42,032 nucleotides of DNA from Candidatus Iainarchaeum sp. (GTDB lineage: Archaea; Micrarchaeota; Micrarchaeia; Burarchaeales; Fermentimicrarchaeaceae): positions 1 to 42,032 of the forward strand of contig JAQTMQ010000007.1 of the NCBI GenBank assembly GCA_028714235.1, read 5' to 3'. A model generated the notes under the pieces. The model worked only from the letters and a program-made list of their open reading frames with translations, did no database searches and was not told the DNA's origin. The stretch's first letter is position 1; each line of letters starts with the position of its first letter. The translations under genes were made by a program, and so were the position numbers. Shown piece by piece: positions 8,004-16,001 of this stretch.

Positions 8004-8501
8004 TTATTGTTGCTGCCGCCCCCGCAAGCCCGCCTTCAGGGCAGCGAGGCAGGCGAGCGCGAGCAGCAGGACGAGCGCGGCGTCAATGCAGACGAGCGAG
8101 TGCGCGAAGGGGTAGGCGAGCCCGAAAACCGCCTGGTGGAGCGGCAGGCTTGAGCCATCGATGATTTCGTAAAGCGAGTACCGCGTGCTTGTCGCCGGCC
8201 AGAAAAGGGGCGCGCCCAGCGCGTCAAGGAAATCCACGGCAGGGTGCGTGAGGGCCCCTGCAAAGCCCCACAGGAGCTCGCGCCTGCGGAAGAAAACGTG
8301 CAAGGCCAGGGGGATGAAGGCGAAGGCAATCGAGTGCGTGAAGCCCCTGTGGCCGCCGAGCCCGCCCGGAATGAACAGGCCGAAAACGAGGTCTATGTCC
8401 GCCAGGTAGGCGAAAAAAAGCATTACGGCAAGCGCGAACCACCCCTGCCTTGACCAAAGCCAGACAATCGCCGTGGCCGCGGCGTGGCCGAAGACCGCCA
8501 T
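8004..8501 (-). CDS. YdjM-like integral membrane protein (putative metal-dependent hydrolase)
   Basis: This 165-residue protein has about four hydrophobic segments and the polar motifs of the YdjM / 'membrane-bound metal-dependent hydrolase' family: an early GH, the DID in AYLADIDLVFG, HRGFTHS, and HPAVDFLDALG. These His and Asp residues could bind a metal at the membrane surface. In bacteria the family is LexA-regulated in some species, but the reaction is unknown. The start is ATG 8501; the TATA at 8532-8540, shared with the divergent ZIP gene, would give a leader of about 9 bases. Confidence 0.82.
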   Translation of the reverse strand: MAVFGHAAATAIVWLWSRQGWFALAVMLFFAYLADIDLVFGLFIPGGLGGHRGFTHSIAFAFIPLALHVFFRRRELLWGFAGALTHPAVDFLDALGAPLFWPATSTRYSLYEIIDGSSLPLHQAVFGLAYPFAHSLVCIDAALVLLLALACLAALKAGLRGRQQQ

Positions 8502-8531
8502 AAAACCCCTTTCTTGCTTGGCGGCGCGTTC

Positions 8532-8540
8532 TTTTTAAAC
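8532..8540. promoter_or_regulatory. Shared TATA element for divergent genes
   Basis: TTTTTAAAC can be read as a TATA box on either strand. It lies 28 bases before ATG 8564 (plus) and about 35 bases before ATG 8501 (minus), so one element could serve both genes. Confidence 0.55.
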
Positions 8541-8563
8541 CGTTTCCAGCAAATATTCAAGCG

Positions 8564-9310
8564 ATGGATTCGGTTCTCCTCTGGATAATCGCGGCAACCG
8601 CGCTGGACGGGCTGCTCGCGCTCGTGGGCGTCTTGACGCTCTGGATGAAGCCTGAAACGTTCAGCAAGTCCTTGATGTTCATGGTCGCGTTCTCCGCGGG
8701 CACGCTGCTCGGGGGCGCGCTCTTCCACCTGCTTGGCGAGGCGGCGGCAACGATGGACCTTGACACGGCAACGGTGCTGCTCGTGGTCGGGTTCTGCTCG
8801 TTCTTCGTGCTCGAGCGCGTGTTCAAGTGGCACCACTGCCACGAGGGCCGCTGCGACGTGCACCCCTTCACCTACCTCATCCTGCTCGGGGACGGCGTGC
8901 ACAACGTGATTGACGGCCTCCTGATTGCGGCGAGCTTCATGGTCGGGATTCCGTTCGGCATCGTAACCTGCGTCGTGGTCTTCAGCCACGAGATACCGCA
9001 GGAGCTCGGCAACTTCGCGGTGCTGGTTTACGGGGGATTCGACAGGAAGAAGGCGCTCCTCTACAACCTGCTCGCGCAGCTGACGTGCGTAATCGGGGGC
9101 GTGGGGGGGTATTTCGCGGCGCAGGCATTCGCGGGAATATCCGGGGTTCTGCTCGCGTTCGCCGCCGGAGGGTTCATTTATATCGCCGCCTCGGACCTGA
9201 TTCCCGAGCTCCACAAGGAGGAGAGCACGGCGAAGGCGTTCAGCTCGTTCGGGGCGTTCGCCATGGGCGTCGTATTCATGTACGCGGTCAAGGCCTTCTT
9301 CAACGTTTAG
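8564..9310 (+). CDS. ZIP-family divalent metal transporter
   Basis: This 248-residue integral membrane protein belongs to the ZIP family, which imports Zn2+, Fe2+ or related metals into the cytosol. About eight hydrophobic segments are visible. The signature metal-site helices are HNVIDG in the fourth segment and HEIPQELGN in the fifth. A His/Cys-containing loop, KWHHCHEGRCDVH near residue 100, lies between the third and fourth segments, as in many ZIP proteins. The metal cannot be assigned. The superoxide dismutase gene starts 4 bases after its stop, so an iron or manganese link is plausible. The short distance from the TATA box suggests a leaderless transcript. Confidence 0.92.
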   Translation: MDSVLLWIIAATALDGLLALVGVLTLWMKPETFSKSLMFMVAFSAGTLLGGALFHLLGEAAATMDLDTATVLLVVGFCSFFVLERVFKWHHCHEGRCDVHPFTYLILLGDGVHNVIDGLLIAASFMVGIPFGIVTCVVVFSHEIPQELGNFAVLVYGGFDRKKALLYNLLAQLTCVIGGVGGYFAAQAFAGISGVLLAFAAGGFIYIAASDLIPELHKEESTAKAFSSFGAFAMGVVFMYAVKAFFNV

Positions 9311-9314
9311 CAGG

Positions 9315-9926
9315 ATGGGGGTGAGTGGAGTGGCGGGCGAAGCGAAACCGCTCAAGGAGAAGCTGAAGAACGGAGTCGAGGGGCTTTCGGCGCGGCAGCT
9401 CGCGGAGCACCACGGCGTCCTCTACGCGGGCTACGTGAAAAAGCTCGCGGAGATTGAGGCGAAGCTCGCGACCGCGGACCTGACCGAGGCGAACGCGACC
9501 TACAGTTTCGTTGGCGAGCTCAAGCGCGAGGAGTCGTTCTGCACGAACGCCGTGACGCTCCACGAAGCCTACTTCGACTCCCTCGGCGGGGACGGGAAGC
9601 CATCGGGACGGCTCGCGGAAATGATTGCGCGCGACTTCGGCTCGGTTGAGAGGTGGGACGCGGATTTCCGCGCGGCGGGGCTCGCCGCGAGGGGGTGGGT
9701 CGTGCTCGCATTCAACTGGAACGACATGAGGCTGCACGACTATTCGCTTGACATCCACACGCACGGGGCATGGGGCGCGAGCCCGATTCTCGTGCTCGAC
9801 GTGTACGAGCACGCCTATTTCCTCGACTACGGCACGGCCCGCAAGAAATACATTGACGCGTTCATGAGGAACGCGGACTGGGCCGCCGCGAACGCGCGCG
9901 CGGAAAAGTGCGGAATCTACGGCTAG
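9315..9926 (+). CDS. sod: Superoxide dismutase, Fe/Mn family
   Basis: The enzyme dismutates superoxide in the cytosol. The 203-residue protein follows the family pattern: a first metal His in AEHHGVLYAGYV, a second in TLHEAYFD, and the Asp and His of VLDVYEHAYFLDYG. Two variations are seen. The usual WEHAY is YEHAY, and the second-shell position usually occupied by Gln appears to be His (DIHTHGAWG), as in some archaeal iron enzymes. The N-terminus is 15-20 residues longer than in E. coli. Position directly downstream of the ZIP transporter suggests coordinated metal uptake and use. The start is ATG 9315 with a weak upstream G-rich site. Metal preference is not decidable here. Confidence 0.9.
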   Translation: MGVSGVAGEAKPLKEKLKNGVEGLSARQLAEHHGVLYAGYVKKLAEIEAKLATADLTEANATYSFVGELKREESFCTNAVTLHEAYFDSLGGDGKPSGRLAEMIARDFGSVERWDADFRAAGLAARGWVVLAFNWNDMRLHDYSLDIHTHGAWGASPILVLDVYEHAYFLDYGTARKKYIDAFMRNADWAAANARAEKCGIYG

Positions 9927-9993
9927 GGAAAGACGGGAACCGCCCGGCGCTGCTTGCCGCCACGGTCCGTGTGGAGACGCGAGCGCCAGATTC

Positions 9994-10006
9994 GCTTTTT
10001 TTTTAA
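9994..10006 (+). terminator. Poly-T terminator after the ZIP-sod pair
   Basis: A run of nine T residues (CGCTTTTTTTTTAAG) follows the sod gene, with another T-rich run at about 10017-10023. Such runs terminate archaeal RNA polymerase without needing a hairpin. The rest of the 9927-10111 gap holds only the ftsZ promoter. Confidence 0.5.
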
Positions 10007-10043
10007 GTCCCGCCTAATTTTTTCCGTTCGCGCCCTGAAAACG

Positions 10044-10051
10044 TTTAAATA
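10044..10051 (+). promoter_or_regulatory. TATA box of ftsZ
   Basis: TTTAAATA predicts transcription from about 10073, giving a leader of about 39 bases before ATG 10112. The leader contains TTTGGAG about 10 bases before the start. Confidence 0.6.
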
Positions 10052-10111
10052 GCATCGCGGGCAGATTCCTCACGTCAATATTAGGGCTGCCAGTGTTTGG
10101 AGTTGGTCTTC

Positions 10112-11167
10112 ATGGAGAACCTCATTATGGACGCATTGAGCCACAAGGCAAGCGAGGCGCAAGGCGAGTTCTTCGAGACGCCGCGCATAGTCGTCGCGGG
10201 AATCGGGGGCGCGGGATGCAACACGGTGAACCGGCTTTCGCGCATGGGAATCCGCGGCGCGGAGCTCGTCGCGGTCAACACGGACAGGAAGCACCTCGGC
10301 ATCCTTAGCGAATCCGTGAAAAAAATCCTCATCGGGCCCCAGCTCACGCGCGGCCTCGGGGCGGGAGGCTTCCCGGAGGTGGCGCACAAGGCGGCGGAAG
10401 CGAGCAGGAAGGAGCTCGAGGAAATCTTCAACGGGACGGACCTCCTCTTCCTCGCCTCAGGCATGGGAGGCGGCACCGGGACGGGCGCTTCGCCGGTCGT
10501 GGCCGACATCGCGAGGAAGTCGGGCGCGATAGTCGTCGCAATCGTGTCCTACCCGTTCGTATTGGAAAGGAACCGCCTCAGGACCGCCGAAGACGGGCTG
10601 AACGAGCTCCGCAAGTCCGCGGACACGGTCGTGGTGATTGACAACAACCGCCTCGTCGCCCTCGTGCCCAACCTTCCCATCGACCAGGCGTTCGCGGTCG
10701 CGGACGAGATTACCGCGCGCGCCGTGCGCGGGATAACGGAAACCATCACGACCCCGTCGCTCATCAACATAGACTACGCGGACGTGCGCGCCATCATGCA
10801 GGGGGGCGGCGTCGCGATGATTGCGGTCGGGGAGGCGAAGGGGCAGGACCGCGTGCGCGAAGTGGTCCACAACACGCTTACCCAGAAGCTCCTCGAAGTG
10901 GACTATTCCGACGCCTCCGGCCTGCTTTTGCACCTCACGGGCGGCCCGGACATGACGCTTGGCGACGCGAACGAAATAGGCGAGCTGATTTCGCAGAACT
11001 CCTCGCCCACCGCGAACGTGATTTGGGGGGCGCGCATGGACCCCGCGTACGCGGGAAGAATCGAGGCAATCGCCATCTTCACGGGCATCAAGTCGCCTTA
11101 CGTGGTCGGAAGGACGAGCGTGGAGCCGCAGAAAAAGAAGGCGGACTGGGAACTGGGCGGAGTGTGA
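10112..11167 (+). CDS. ftsZ: Cell division protein FtsZ
   Basis: FtsZ is the tubulin-like GTPase that forms the cytokinetic ring. From ATG 10112 it has 351 residues; an in-frame TTG at 10097 would add five. The nucleotide-binding segments are VAGIGGAGCNTVNRL (residues 28-42), AVNTD (54-58) and the tubulin signature GGGTGTG (119-125). The T7-loop catalytic region is NIDYADVRAIM. The GTPase and C-terminal domains are complete (ending about residue 335). The tail is very short, ending KKKADWELGGV, and could be the SepF-binding peptide. The gene is monocistronic by position and is followed by a T6 run. Confidence 0.96.
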   Translation: MENLIMDALSHKASEAQGEFFETPRIVVAGIGGAGCNTVNRLSRMGIRGAELVAVNTDRKHLGILSESVKKILIGPQLTRGLGAGGFPEVAHKAAEASRKELEEIFNGTDLLFLASGMGGGTGTGASPVVADIARKSGAIVVAIVSYPFVLERNRLRTAEDGLNELRKSADTVVVIDNNRLVALVPNLPIDQAFAVADEITARAVRGITETITTPSLINIDYADVRAIMQGGGVAMIAVGEAKGQDRVREVVHNTLTQKLLEVDYSDASGLLLHLTGGPDMTLGDANEIGELISQNSSPTANVIWGARMDPAYAGRIEAIAIFTGIKSPYVVGRTSVEPQKKKADWELGGV

Positions 11168-11185
11168 GCCCGGTTCCCGCCCGTT

Positions 11186-11194
11186 TTTTAATTC
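11186..11194 (+). terminator. T-run after ftsZ
   Basis: CCGTTTTTTAATT lies about 20 bases after the ftsZ stop and just before the convergent gene ending at 11207. It fits a simple archaeal T-run terminator. Confidence 0.4.
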
Positions 11195-11206
11195 CGTCCC
11201 ACCCCG

Positions 11207-11356
11207 CTACTCCACCGAGTGAATCATCCCGTACTGGTCCACCTTGAACCTGTGCTTCGGGTTTATCGGGCAGAAGTATTCGTCCGAAAGGCTGTCTTTT
11301 TCGAGCGTGACGGTTATCCCCTTCATCAGGCTGCACTTCGTGCAATAATACGCCAT
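11207..11356 (-). CDS. 49-residue zinc-ribbon-like protein
   Basis: This short frame is complete: ATG 11356 to TAG 11207. The product starts MAYYCTKCSLMKGITVTLEK and contains CTKC near the N-terminus, then CPINPKH about 25 residues later. The Cys-x2-Cys plus Cys and His ligands suggest a small zinc-binding protein. A strong ribosome site, GGGTGATG, lies a few bases before the ATG. The gene follows the site-2-type protease gene by 24 bases on the same strand, so they are probably co-transcribed. The function is unknown; adaptor or regulatory roles are only guesses. Confidence 0.7.
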   Translation of the reverse strand: MAYYCTKCSLMKGITVTLEKDSLSDEYFCPINPKHRFKVDQYGMIHSVE

Positions 11357-11380
11357 TTCATCACCCTTTCCCGCCGATTC

Positions 11381-12997
11381 TCATCGCCACAGCCATGGGA
11401 GCGCGTTCACGATGAACGCGACGACCACGAGGACGACGACCGCCTTGGTCACGGTCAGGCTGCGGTAAAGCGACTTCTCGCCAAGCGTGAGCGAGAGGAT
11501 GCGGTATCCGTCGAAAGGCGGTATCGGGAGCAGGTTGACCATCCCCACGAGCACGTTGAGGACGAACGCGAGCCCTATGAAGTTGAAGAGGAATCCTACG
11601 TACGGCTTGTCGGCCGAAAGGGCGTTCACGAAGGCGACGAAGCCGTAATTCCTTTCCGAAACCTGCAGGCCGGTCCCGGGCTCAAGGTAATCCCCGTATT
11701 GCGTGGGCAGAAGCGAGGCGTTCGCCGGGCGGTTTCCCCGGGCCGCCGTGAAAAGCGTGCCGTTGCGCGCCAGGATGTCAACCCGGCTCGCGTTGCCGGT
11801 CGAGCCAATCGCAGCGGCGAGGCTGCCGATTGTCGTCACGTTCACGCCATTCCATTGCGCGATGACCGCGCCCGCGGGGACGATGCCGTACGCGGTCCCG
11901 TTCTCGGCGACCGCGTCAACCTGCACGTACCGGGTTCCCAGAAGCGGGCTCGGGAAGCTCGCCAGCACGAGGAAATAGAACGCGAGGAAGACGAAGAAGA
12001 ACGCCGTGGCGGCGTAAATGTTCGCGGTCGAGCCCGCGACGAGGACGCGGTTCTGGGGGTCCCGGTCCATTTTCGCGAGCTTCTCCTCGTCCGGGTCGAC
12101 GAACGCGCCGAACGGGAGGACGCCGAAGAACACTATGCCCGCCGATTTGAGGGGAATCCGCGCGACCCTCGCGAGCACCGCATGCGCGCCCTCGTGGACG
12201 ACCAGTATCAGCGCGAGCGCGAGCACCCCTTCCACGAGCGGGATGTTTATCCCGGGCAGTATCGGCGAAACGCCCGGCAGAGCGGTCGAGGCCGCGTTGC
12301 CCCCGCTTGCCCCGGTCGCGAGCGCGAACGCCGAAATCCCCATCTTCATCAGGATGTCCACCGCGTTGAACACGACGTAGTACGCGAGAAGGAACGCGAG
12401 GCCGCCGGACATGACGAGCAGGACGGGAACCATCGCTTCCAGGAGCAGGATGTAGGACAAGACCATCCCGAACGGGTCGCCCGGGGTCGCCGAAACCTCG
12501 GCTCCGGTCAGCAAGTCCTTCTCGATTCCGGAAAGGTTTATGAGCTCGAGCGATAGCGGGGCGACGAACGGGAAGATGGCGGACCAGAAAACGAACAGGA
12601 AAACCATTCCCGCGACCACTGTCTTCTTCGGAATCCTTTTTTCGAAGATGAACAGCGAGAACAGCCCGAACCCGGCCACGAGCCCCATGTCGGCAAGGAA
12701 AATCCAGAGCCCGGGCGCCTTGCGCGCGACCGTGTCAAGGAACCCGAGGCCTTTCCGCGTCCTGAAAAGCAGGAGGCCGAGCTCGCCTTCCAAGTCAAGG
12801 AGCCTTTGGAGCGACAGGCTGCACGCCGCGAGCAGCACCACCGCGAGCACGGCTTTCGCCGCACCCTGCAAACCGGAGAACAGTATCAGGCTGAACGCCG
12901 CAAGCGTGACGGCGACGGCTGCGAAGGCGAGGAACAGCTTCAGGGCGCGCGCACCGCTCCCGTCCCGGCTTGCCGGGCGGGTCCGTGAAGTAGGCAT
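11381..12997 (-). CDS. Site-2-type intramembrane metalloprotease (M50 family) with PDZ-like insert
   Basis: This 538-residue integral membrane protein belongs to peptidase family M50, which cleaves substrate helices within the membrane. The zinc site HEGAH is at residues 268-272 in a hydrophobic helix, and the third-ligand motif, NLLPIPPFDGYR, is at 488-499. An extracytoplasmic PDZ-like region lies between them (about 335-420: VDAVAENGTAYGIVPAGAVI...). The N-terminal 260 residues add about six extra hydrophobic helices, longer than bacterial RseP. The start ATG 12997 lies 27 bases after a TATA box (13019-13027 read on the minus strand), so the transcript is probably leaderless. Substrates are unknown. 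It is followed by a small zinc-ribbon gene. Confidence 0.88.
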   Translation of the reverse strand: MPTSRTRPASRDGSGARALKLFLAFAAVAVTLAAFSLILFSGLQGAAKAVLAVVLLAACSLSLQRLLDLEGELGLLLFRTRKGLGFLDTVARKAPGLWIFLADMGLVAGFGLFSLFIFEKRIPKKTVVAGMVFLFVFWSAIFPFVAPLSLELINLSGIEKDLLTGAEVSATPGDPFGMVLSYILLLEAMVPVLLVMSGGLAFLLAYYVVFNAVDILMKMGISAFALATGASGGNAASTALPGVSPILPGINIPLVEGVLALALILVVHEGAHAVLARVARIPLKSAGIVFFGVLPFGAFVDPDEEKLAKMDRDPQNRVLVAGSTANIYAATAFFFVFLAFYFLVLASFPSPLLGTRYVQVDAVAENGTAYGIVPAGAVIAQWNGVNVTTIGSLAAAIGSTGNASRVDILARNGTLFTAARGNRPANASLLPTQYGDYLEPGTGLQVSERNYGFVAFVNALSADKPYVGFLFNFIGLAFVLNVLVGMVNLLPIPPFDGYRILSLTLGEKSLYRSLTVTKAVVVLVVVAFIVNALPWLWR

Positions 12998-13018
12998 TGC
13001 GGCATCTTTTGGCGGGCA

Positions 13019-13027
13019 TTTATTATT
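13019..13027. promoter_or_regulatory. TATA element between protease and aMBF1-like genes
   Basis: TTTATTATT on the plus strand reads AATAATAAA on the minus strand, centred 26-27 bases before the protease ATG at 12997. On the plus strand it could serve the gene at 13082 with a leader of about 33 bases. Confidence 0.55.
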
Positions 13028-13081
13028 AAGCGTTGCAGAAATGTTAGGCGGCAAGCGCGTTTCGGTTTTCAGGTGGTCGTG

Positions 13082-13561
13082 ATGGCGGATTGCGAGGTTT
13101 GCGGAGAAGGGGTGGAGGCGTTTGTCGTCCTCATAGAAGGAGCGAAGCTCAGGGTTTGCAGGAATTGCGCGCGCGGCGAGAAAGTGCTCGCGGCAATCGC
13201 GCCCCCGGCTTCCCCGCGGCCCGGGAAGTCCCAGCCCGCCCCGCAACGGGCCGCCATGGAGATGGAGCTCGTCCCCGACTACGCGGAAAGGATTCGGAAG
13301 GCGCGCGAAAAGATGCGGATTGGGGCGGACGTGCTCGCGGAAATAGTCTTCGAGACGGAATCCTTTTTGAGGCGCGTCGAGTCCGGGAGGGCGCGGCCCA
13401 GCGACGCCCTCGGGAAGCGGCTTGAGAGGGAGCTCGGGATAAGGCTTTACGAGGAAGCGGGTTCCGGGGGCTCCGCCTCCGCATCCGACGGCAGGCACGG
13501 CGGGGGCGTCACGCTCGGCGACCTGATAGTCGTGAAAAAAAGCGGCAAAGGGGGCAAGTGA
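13082..13561 (+). CDS. aMBF1-like transcription factor (zinc ribbon plus helix-turn-helix)
   Basis: This 159-residue cytosolic protein has the two-part layout of archaeal multiprotein bridging factor 1. Residues 1-35 form a zinc ribbon with CEVC and CRNC. A proline-rich linker follows at about 40-60. Residues 65-125 form an XRE-type helix-turn-helix beginning YAERIRKAREKMRIGADVLA, with the FLRRVESGRARPSDALGKRLERELGI recognition part. ATG 13082 follows GGTGGTCGTG; a GTG at 13073 is also in frame. aMBF1 associates with ribosomes and transcription machinery in archaea, but its job is not settled. The fen1 gene starts 12 bases downstream. Confidence 0.88.
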   Translation: MADCEVCGEGVEAFVVLIEGAKLRVCRNCARGEKVLAAIAPPASPRPGKSQPAPQRAAMEMELVPDYAERIRKAREKMRIGADVLAEIVFETESFLRRVESGRARPSDALGKRLERELGIRLYEEAGSGGSASASDGRHGGGVTLGDLIVVKKSGKGGK

Positions 13562-13573
13562 GGCGGCGCGAAC

Positions 13574-14602
13574 ATGGGGGTCGACATCGGGGCGCTTGCC
13601 CCGAAGCAAGGGGTTTCCCTGGAATCGCTTTCCGGAAAGAAGGTCGCGATTGACGGGAACAACGCCCTATACCAGTTCCTCGCGATAATCCGGCAGAAGG
13701 ACGGCTCCCCGCTCGTCGATTCGAAGGGAAGGGTAACCTCCCACATTTCGGGCCTGTTTTACCGCACCGCGCGGCTCGCCGAGGCGGGAATCCGCCCGGC
13801 ATACGTTTTTGACGGCGAGCCGCCCGCCCTGAAAAGGAGGACGGTGGAGGAGCGCAGGGAGCTACGCGCCGAGGCGAAAGAGAGATGGGAGGCGGCGCTC
13901 AGGGAAGGCGACCTCGCCGGCGCGCGCACCGCCGCGATGGCGTCAAGCCGGCTGACCCGGCCCATGGTCGAGGACGCGAAAAGGCTTTTGACGCTCATGC
14001 GGATTCCGTGGGTGCAGGCGCCGCAGGAAGGCGAGGCGCAGGCGGCGTTCATGGCCGCGTCCGGCAGCGTTCACGCGAGCGCGTCGCAGGACTACGACTC
14101 CCTCCTCCTTGGCGCGCCGCGCCTGCTCCGCAACCTCGCGATTACGGGGAGGAGGAAGCTTCCCGGCCGCGCGGATTACGCGGAAGTGGTCCCGGAGATG
14201 ATTGAGCTCGAGGCCGTGCTTTCCGCAAACGGCATCTCCAGGGAGCAGCTCGTGTGGCTCGCAATCCTCGTGGGAACGGATTTCAACGATGGCGTAAAGG
14301 GAATCGGCCCCAAAAAGGCGCTCAAGCTCGTGAAGGAATGCGGGTCCCTTGACGAAGCCGTGCGGAAAAGCGGCGGCGAATTCGAGGTGGAGCCCGCAGA
14401 GGTGGAAAAGCTCTTCCTTTCCCCGGAAGTCGAGCGCGGGTACGCGCTGGATTTCGGAGTCCCGGACGCGCGCGCGATAACCGATTTCCTTGTCGCCGAA
14501 TACGATTTTTCGCGGGAAAGGGTCGAGAACGCGGCGAAATCGTTCGCCGAAAAGATGGCCGAGGCGTCGCAGCAAAGCAGGCTTGGCGACTGGTTCGGCT
14601 GA
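13574..14602 (+). CDS. fen: Flap endonuclease 1
   Basis: FEN1 removes 5' flaps during Okazaki-fragment maturation and repair. The 342-residue length is standard. Catalytic metal-binding acids are visible at D27 (AIDGNN), D80 (VFDGEPP), E152 and E154 (QEGEAQA), D173 and D175 (SQDYDSLL) and D236 (VGTDFNDG). The helix-hairpin-helix GIGPKKALKLV follows. The C-terminus carries a PCNA-interacting box, QSRLGDWF, as the last residues but one. It lies between the aMBF1-like gene and the HPS-RraA fusion gene with gaps of 12 bases, so it is likely part of that operon. Confidence 0.96.
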   Translation: MGVDIGALAPKQGVSLESLSGKKVAIDGNNALYQFLAIIRQKDGSPLVDSKGRVTSHISGLFYRTARLAEAGIRPAYVFDGEPPALKRRTVEERRELRAEAKERWEAALREGDLAGARTAAMASSRLTRPMVEDAKRLLTLMRIPWVQAPQEGEAQAAFMAASGSVHASASQDYDSLLLGAPRLLRNLAITGRRKLPGRADYAEVVPEMIELEAVLSANGISREQLVWLAILVGTDFNDGVKGIGPKKALKLVKECGSLDEAVRKSGGEFEVEPAEVEKLFLSPEVERGYALDFGVPDARAITDFLVAEYDFSRERVENAAKSFAEKMAEASQQSRLGDWFG

Positions 14603-14614
14603 ACGGGGTTTTGC

Positions 14615-15901
14615 ATGGCCAAGGCGTTGTTGCAGGTTGCTCTTGACTTCGCGGATTTGGGCAGGGCGCTTGAAGTCGCGCGCGAAGCCGCGAGCGGGGG
14701 CGCGGACTGGCTTGAGGCCGGAACCCCGCTGATAAAGAGCGAGGGCATGAACGCCGTCCGCGAATTCAGGAAGGCTTTCCCGAAATCCGTGATTGTCGCA
14801 GACATGAAGGCGATGGACACCGGCGCCTTTGAGGCCGAGATGGCGTGCAAAAGCGGGGCCGACGTCGTCACGGTCCTCGCGTGCGCGGATGACGGGACGA
14901 TTCGCGAGGCGGCTTCCGCCGCGAAGCGGTACGGCGCGAGGATTGCGGTTGACCTGATCGGCGCCCCGAATCCCGTTGAAAGGGCCCTTGAATGCGTGAA
15001 GCTCGGCGCAGAAATCGTTTACGCGCACGCCGGGATAGACCAGCAGATGAAGGGAGTCTCCTCGGTCTCCATTGCCGAGAAGCTGCTCGGAAAGACCGAT
15101 GCGCTTGTCGGGGTCGCCGGGGGACTGAATTCCGAAAACATCGCCCGCGCAGCGAAAGCGTCCGGGCTGGTCGTGGTTGGCGGCGCGGTCACGAAGGCGG
15201 CCGACGCCGCAAAAGCCGTGCGCGAGCTCAAGCGCGCAATCTCTTCCGGCAAATCGGTTGAGAGCAAGCTCTACAAGAAATACGGGGCCAAGGACCTGCT
15301 CAAGGCCTTCCTGAAGGTTTCCACCCCGAACGTTTCGGACGCGATGCACCGCAAGCCGCACATGCTCGGCATAAGCAACCTGTTCGGCTTGAAGTTCGCC
15401 GGTCCCGCCCTCACGGTGCGCACTTTTGACGGCGACTGGGCGAAGCCCGTCGAGGCAATCGAGAAGGCGGAGCCGGGAGCCGTCCTGGTGGTTGACGCGC
15501 AGGGCGGGAAAATCGCGGTCTGGGGCGAGCTCGCCGCCCATTCCGCGGTCGTGAAAAAGCTCGCCGGCGCCGTGATTGACGGCGCGGCGCGCGACGTTGA
15601 CGGCATCCGGAAGCTGAAATTCCCGGTTTGCGCGCGCCACGTCGCTTCCGCGGCGGGCGACGCCAAGGGATGGGGCGAGATTGGCGTGGAAATCGTTTGC
15701 GGCGGCTCGAAGGTGAGGAACGGCGACTGGGTCGTCGGCGACGAGAACGGCGTGATGGTGGTCCCGAAAGAGGACGCGGTTGAGGTCGCCAACCGCGCGC
15801 TCGACGTCCTCGAGCGCGAGAACCGCCTGCGCGCGGAAATCATGAAGGGCAGGACCCTTTCCGAGGTCGCCTACCTGAAAAAATGGGAGAAGGCGGGGTA
15901 A
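14615..15901 (+). CDS. Bifunctional 3-hexulose-6-phosphate synthase / RraA-like fusion
   Basis: The N-terminal part (residues 1-215) is a TIM-barrel hexulose-6-phosphate synthase. It contains LQVALDFADLGRAL, EAGTPLIKSEG, the VADMKAMD catalytic motif (DxKxxD), and YAHAGIDQQ. In archaea it mainly works in reverse, releasing ribulose 5-phosphate and formaldehyde from hexulose 6-phosphate to supply pentoses. The C-terminal part (about 226-428) is an RraA / demethylmenaquinone-methyltransferase-like domain, with STPNVSDAMHRK, GAVIDGAARDVDGI and GDENGVMVVP. Fused HPS-RraA proteins are known from archaea; the role of the RraA part is not settled (aldolase-type or regulatory). No phosphohexuloisomerase gene is present in the window. 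Confidence 0.92.
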   Translation: MAKALLQVALDFADLGRALEVAREAASGGADWLEAGTPLIKSEGMNAVREFRKAFPKSVIVADMKAMDTGAFEAEMACKSGADVVTVLACADDGTIREAASAAKRYGARIAVDLIGAPNPVERALECVKLGAEIVYAHAGIDQQMKGVSSVSIAEKLLGKTDALVGVAGGLNSENIARAAKASGLVVVGGAVTKAADAAKAVRELKRAISSGKSVESKLYKKYGAKDLLKAFLKVSTPNVSDAMHRKPHMLGISNLFGLKFAGPALTVRTFDGDWAKPVEAIEKAEPGAVLVVDAQGGKIAVWGELAAHSAVVKKLAGAVIDGAARDVDGIRKLKFPVCARHVASAAGDAKGWGEIGVEIVCGGSKVRNGDWVVGDENGVMVVPKEDAVEVANRALDVLERENRLRAEIMKGRTLSEVAYLKKWEKAG

Positions 15902-16001
15902 GGGGAGCCGGACCGCACGGCCACGCGGCTGCGGAATCCGGGCGAAGCGGCCGGGTTGAGGAACAAGGGACTGGCTTTTTGGAATCGCCCGGAAGGCGCG
16001 C

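Noticed and set aside
11219-12556. A 445-residue plus-strand frame rich in Arg, Glu and His.
   Set aside because: It is a shadow of the membrane protease gene; its composition is typical of antisense frames in G+C-rich DNA.
13943-15640. A 565-residue minus-strand frame.
   Set aside because: It is antisense to fen1 and the HPS-RraA fusion gene, both of which have full catalytic motifs.
15902-16001. A possible RNA gene in the G+C-rich gap between convergent genes.
   Set aside because: No cloverleaf or conserved RNA pattern could be formed by eye; no tRNA or rRNA was seen in any gap.
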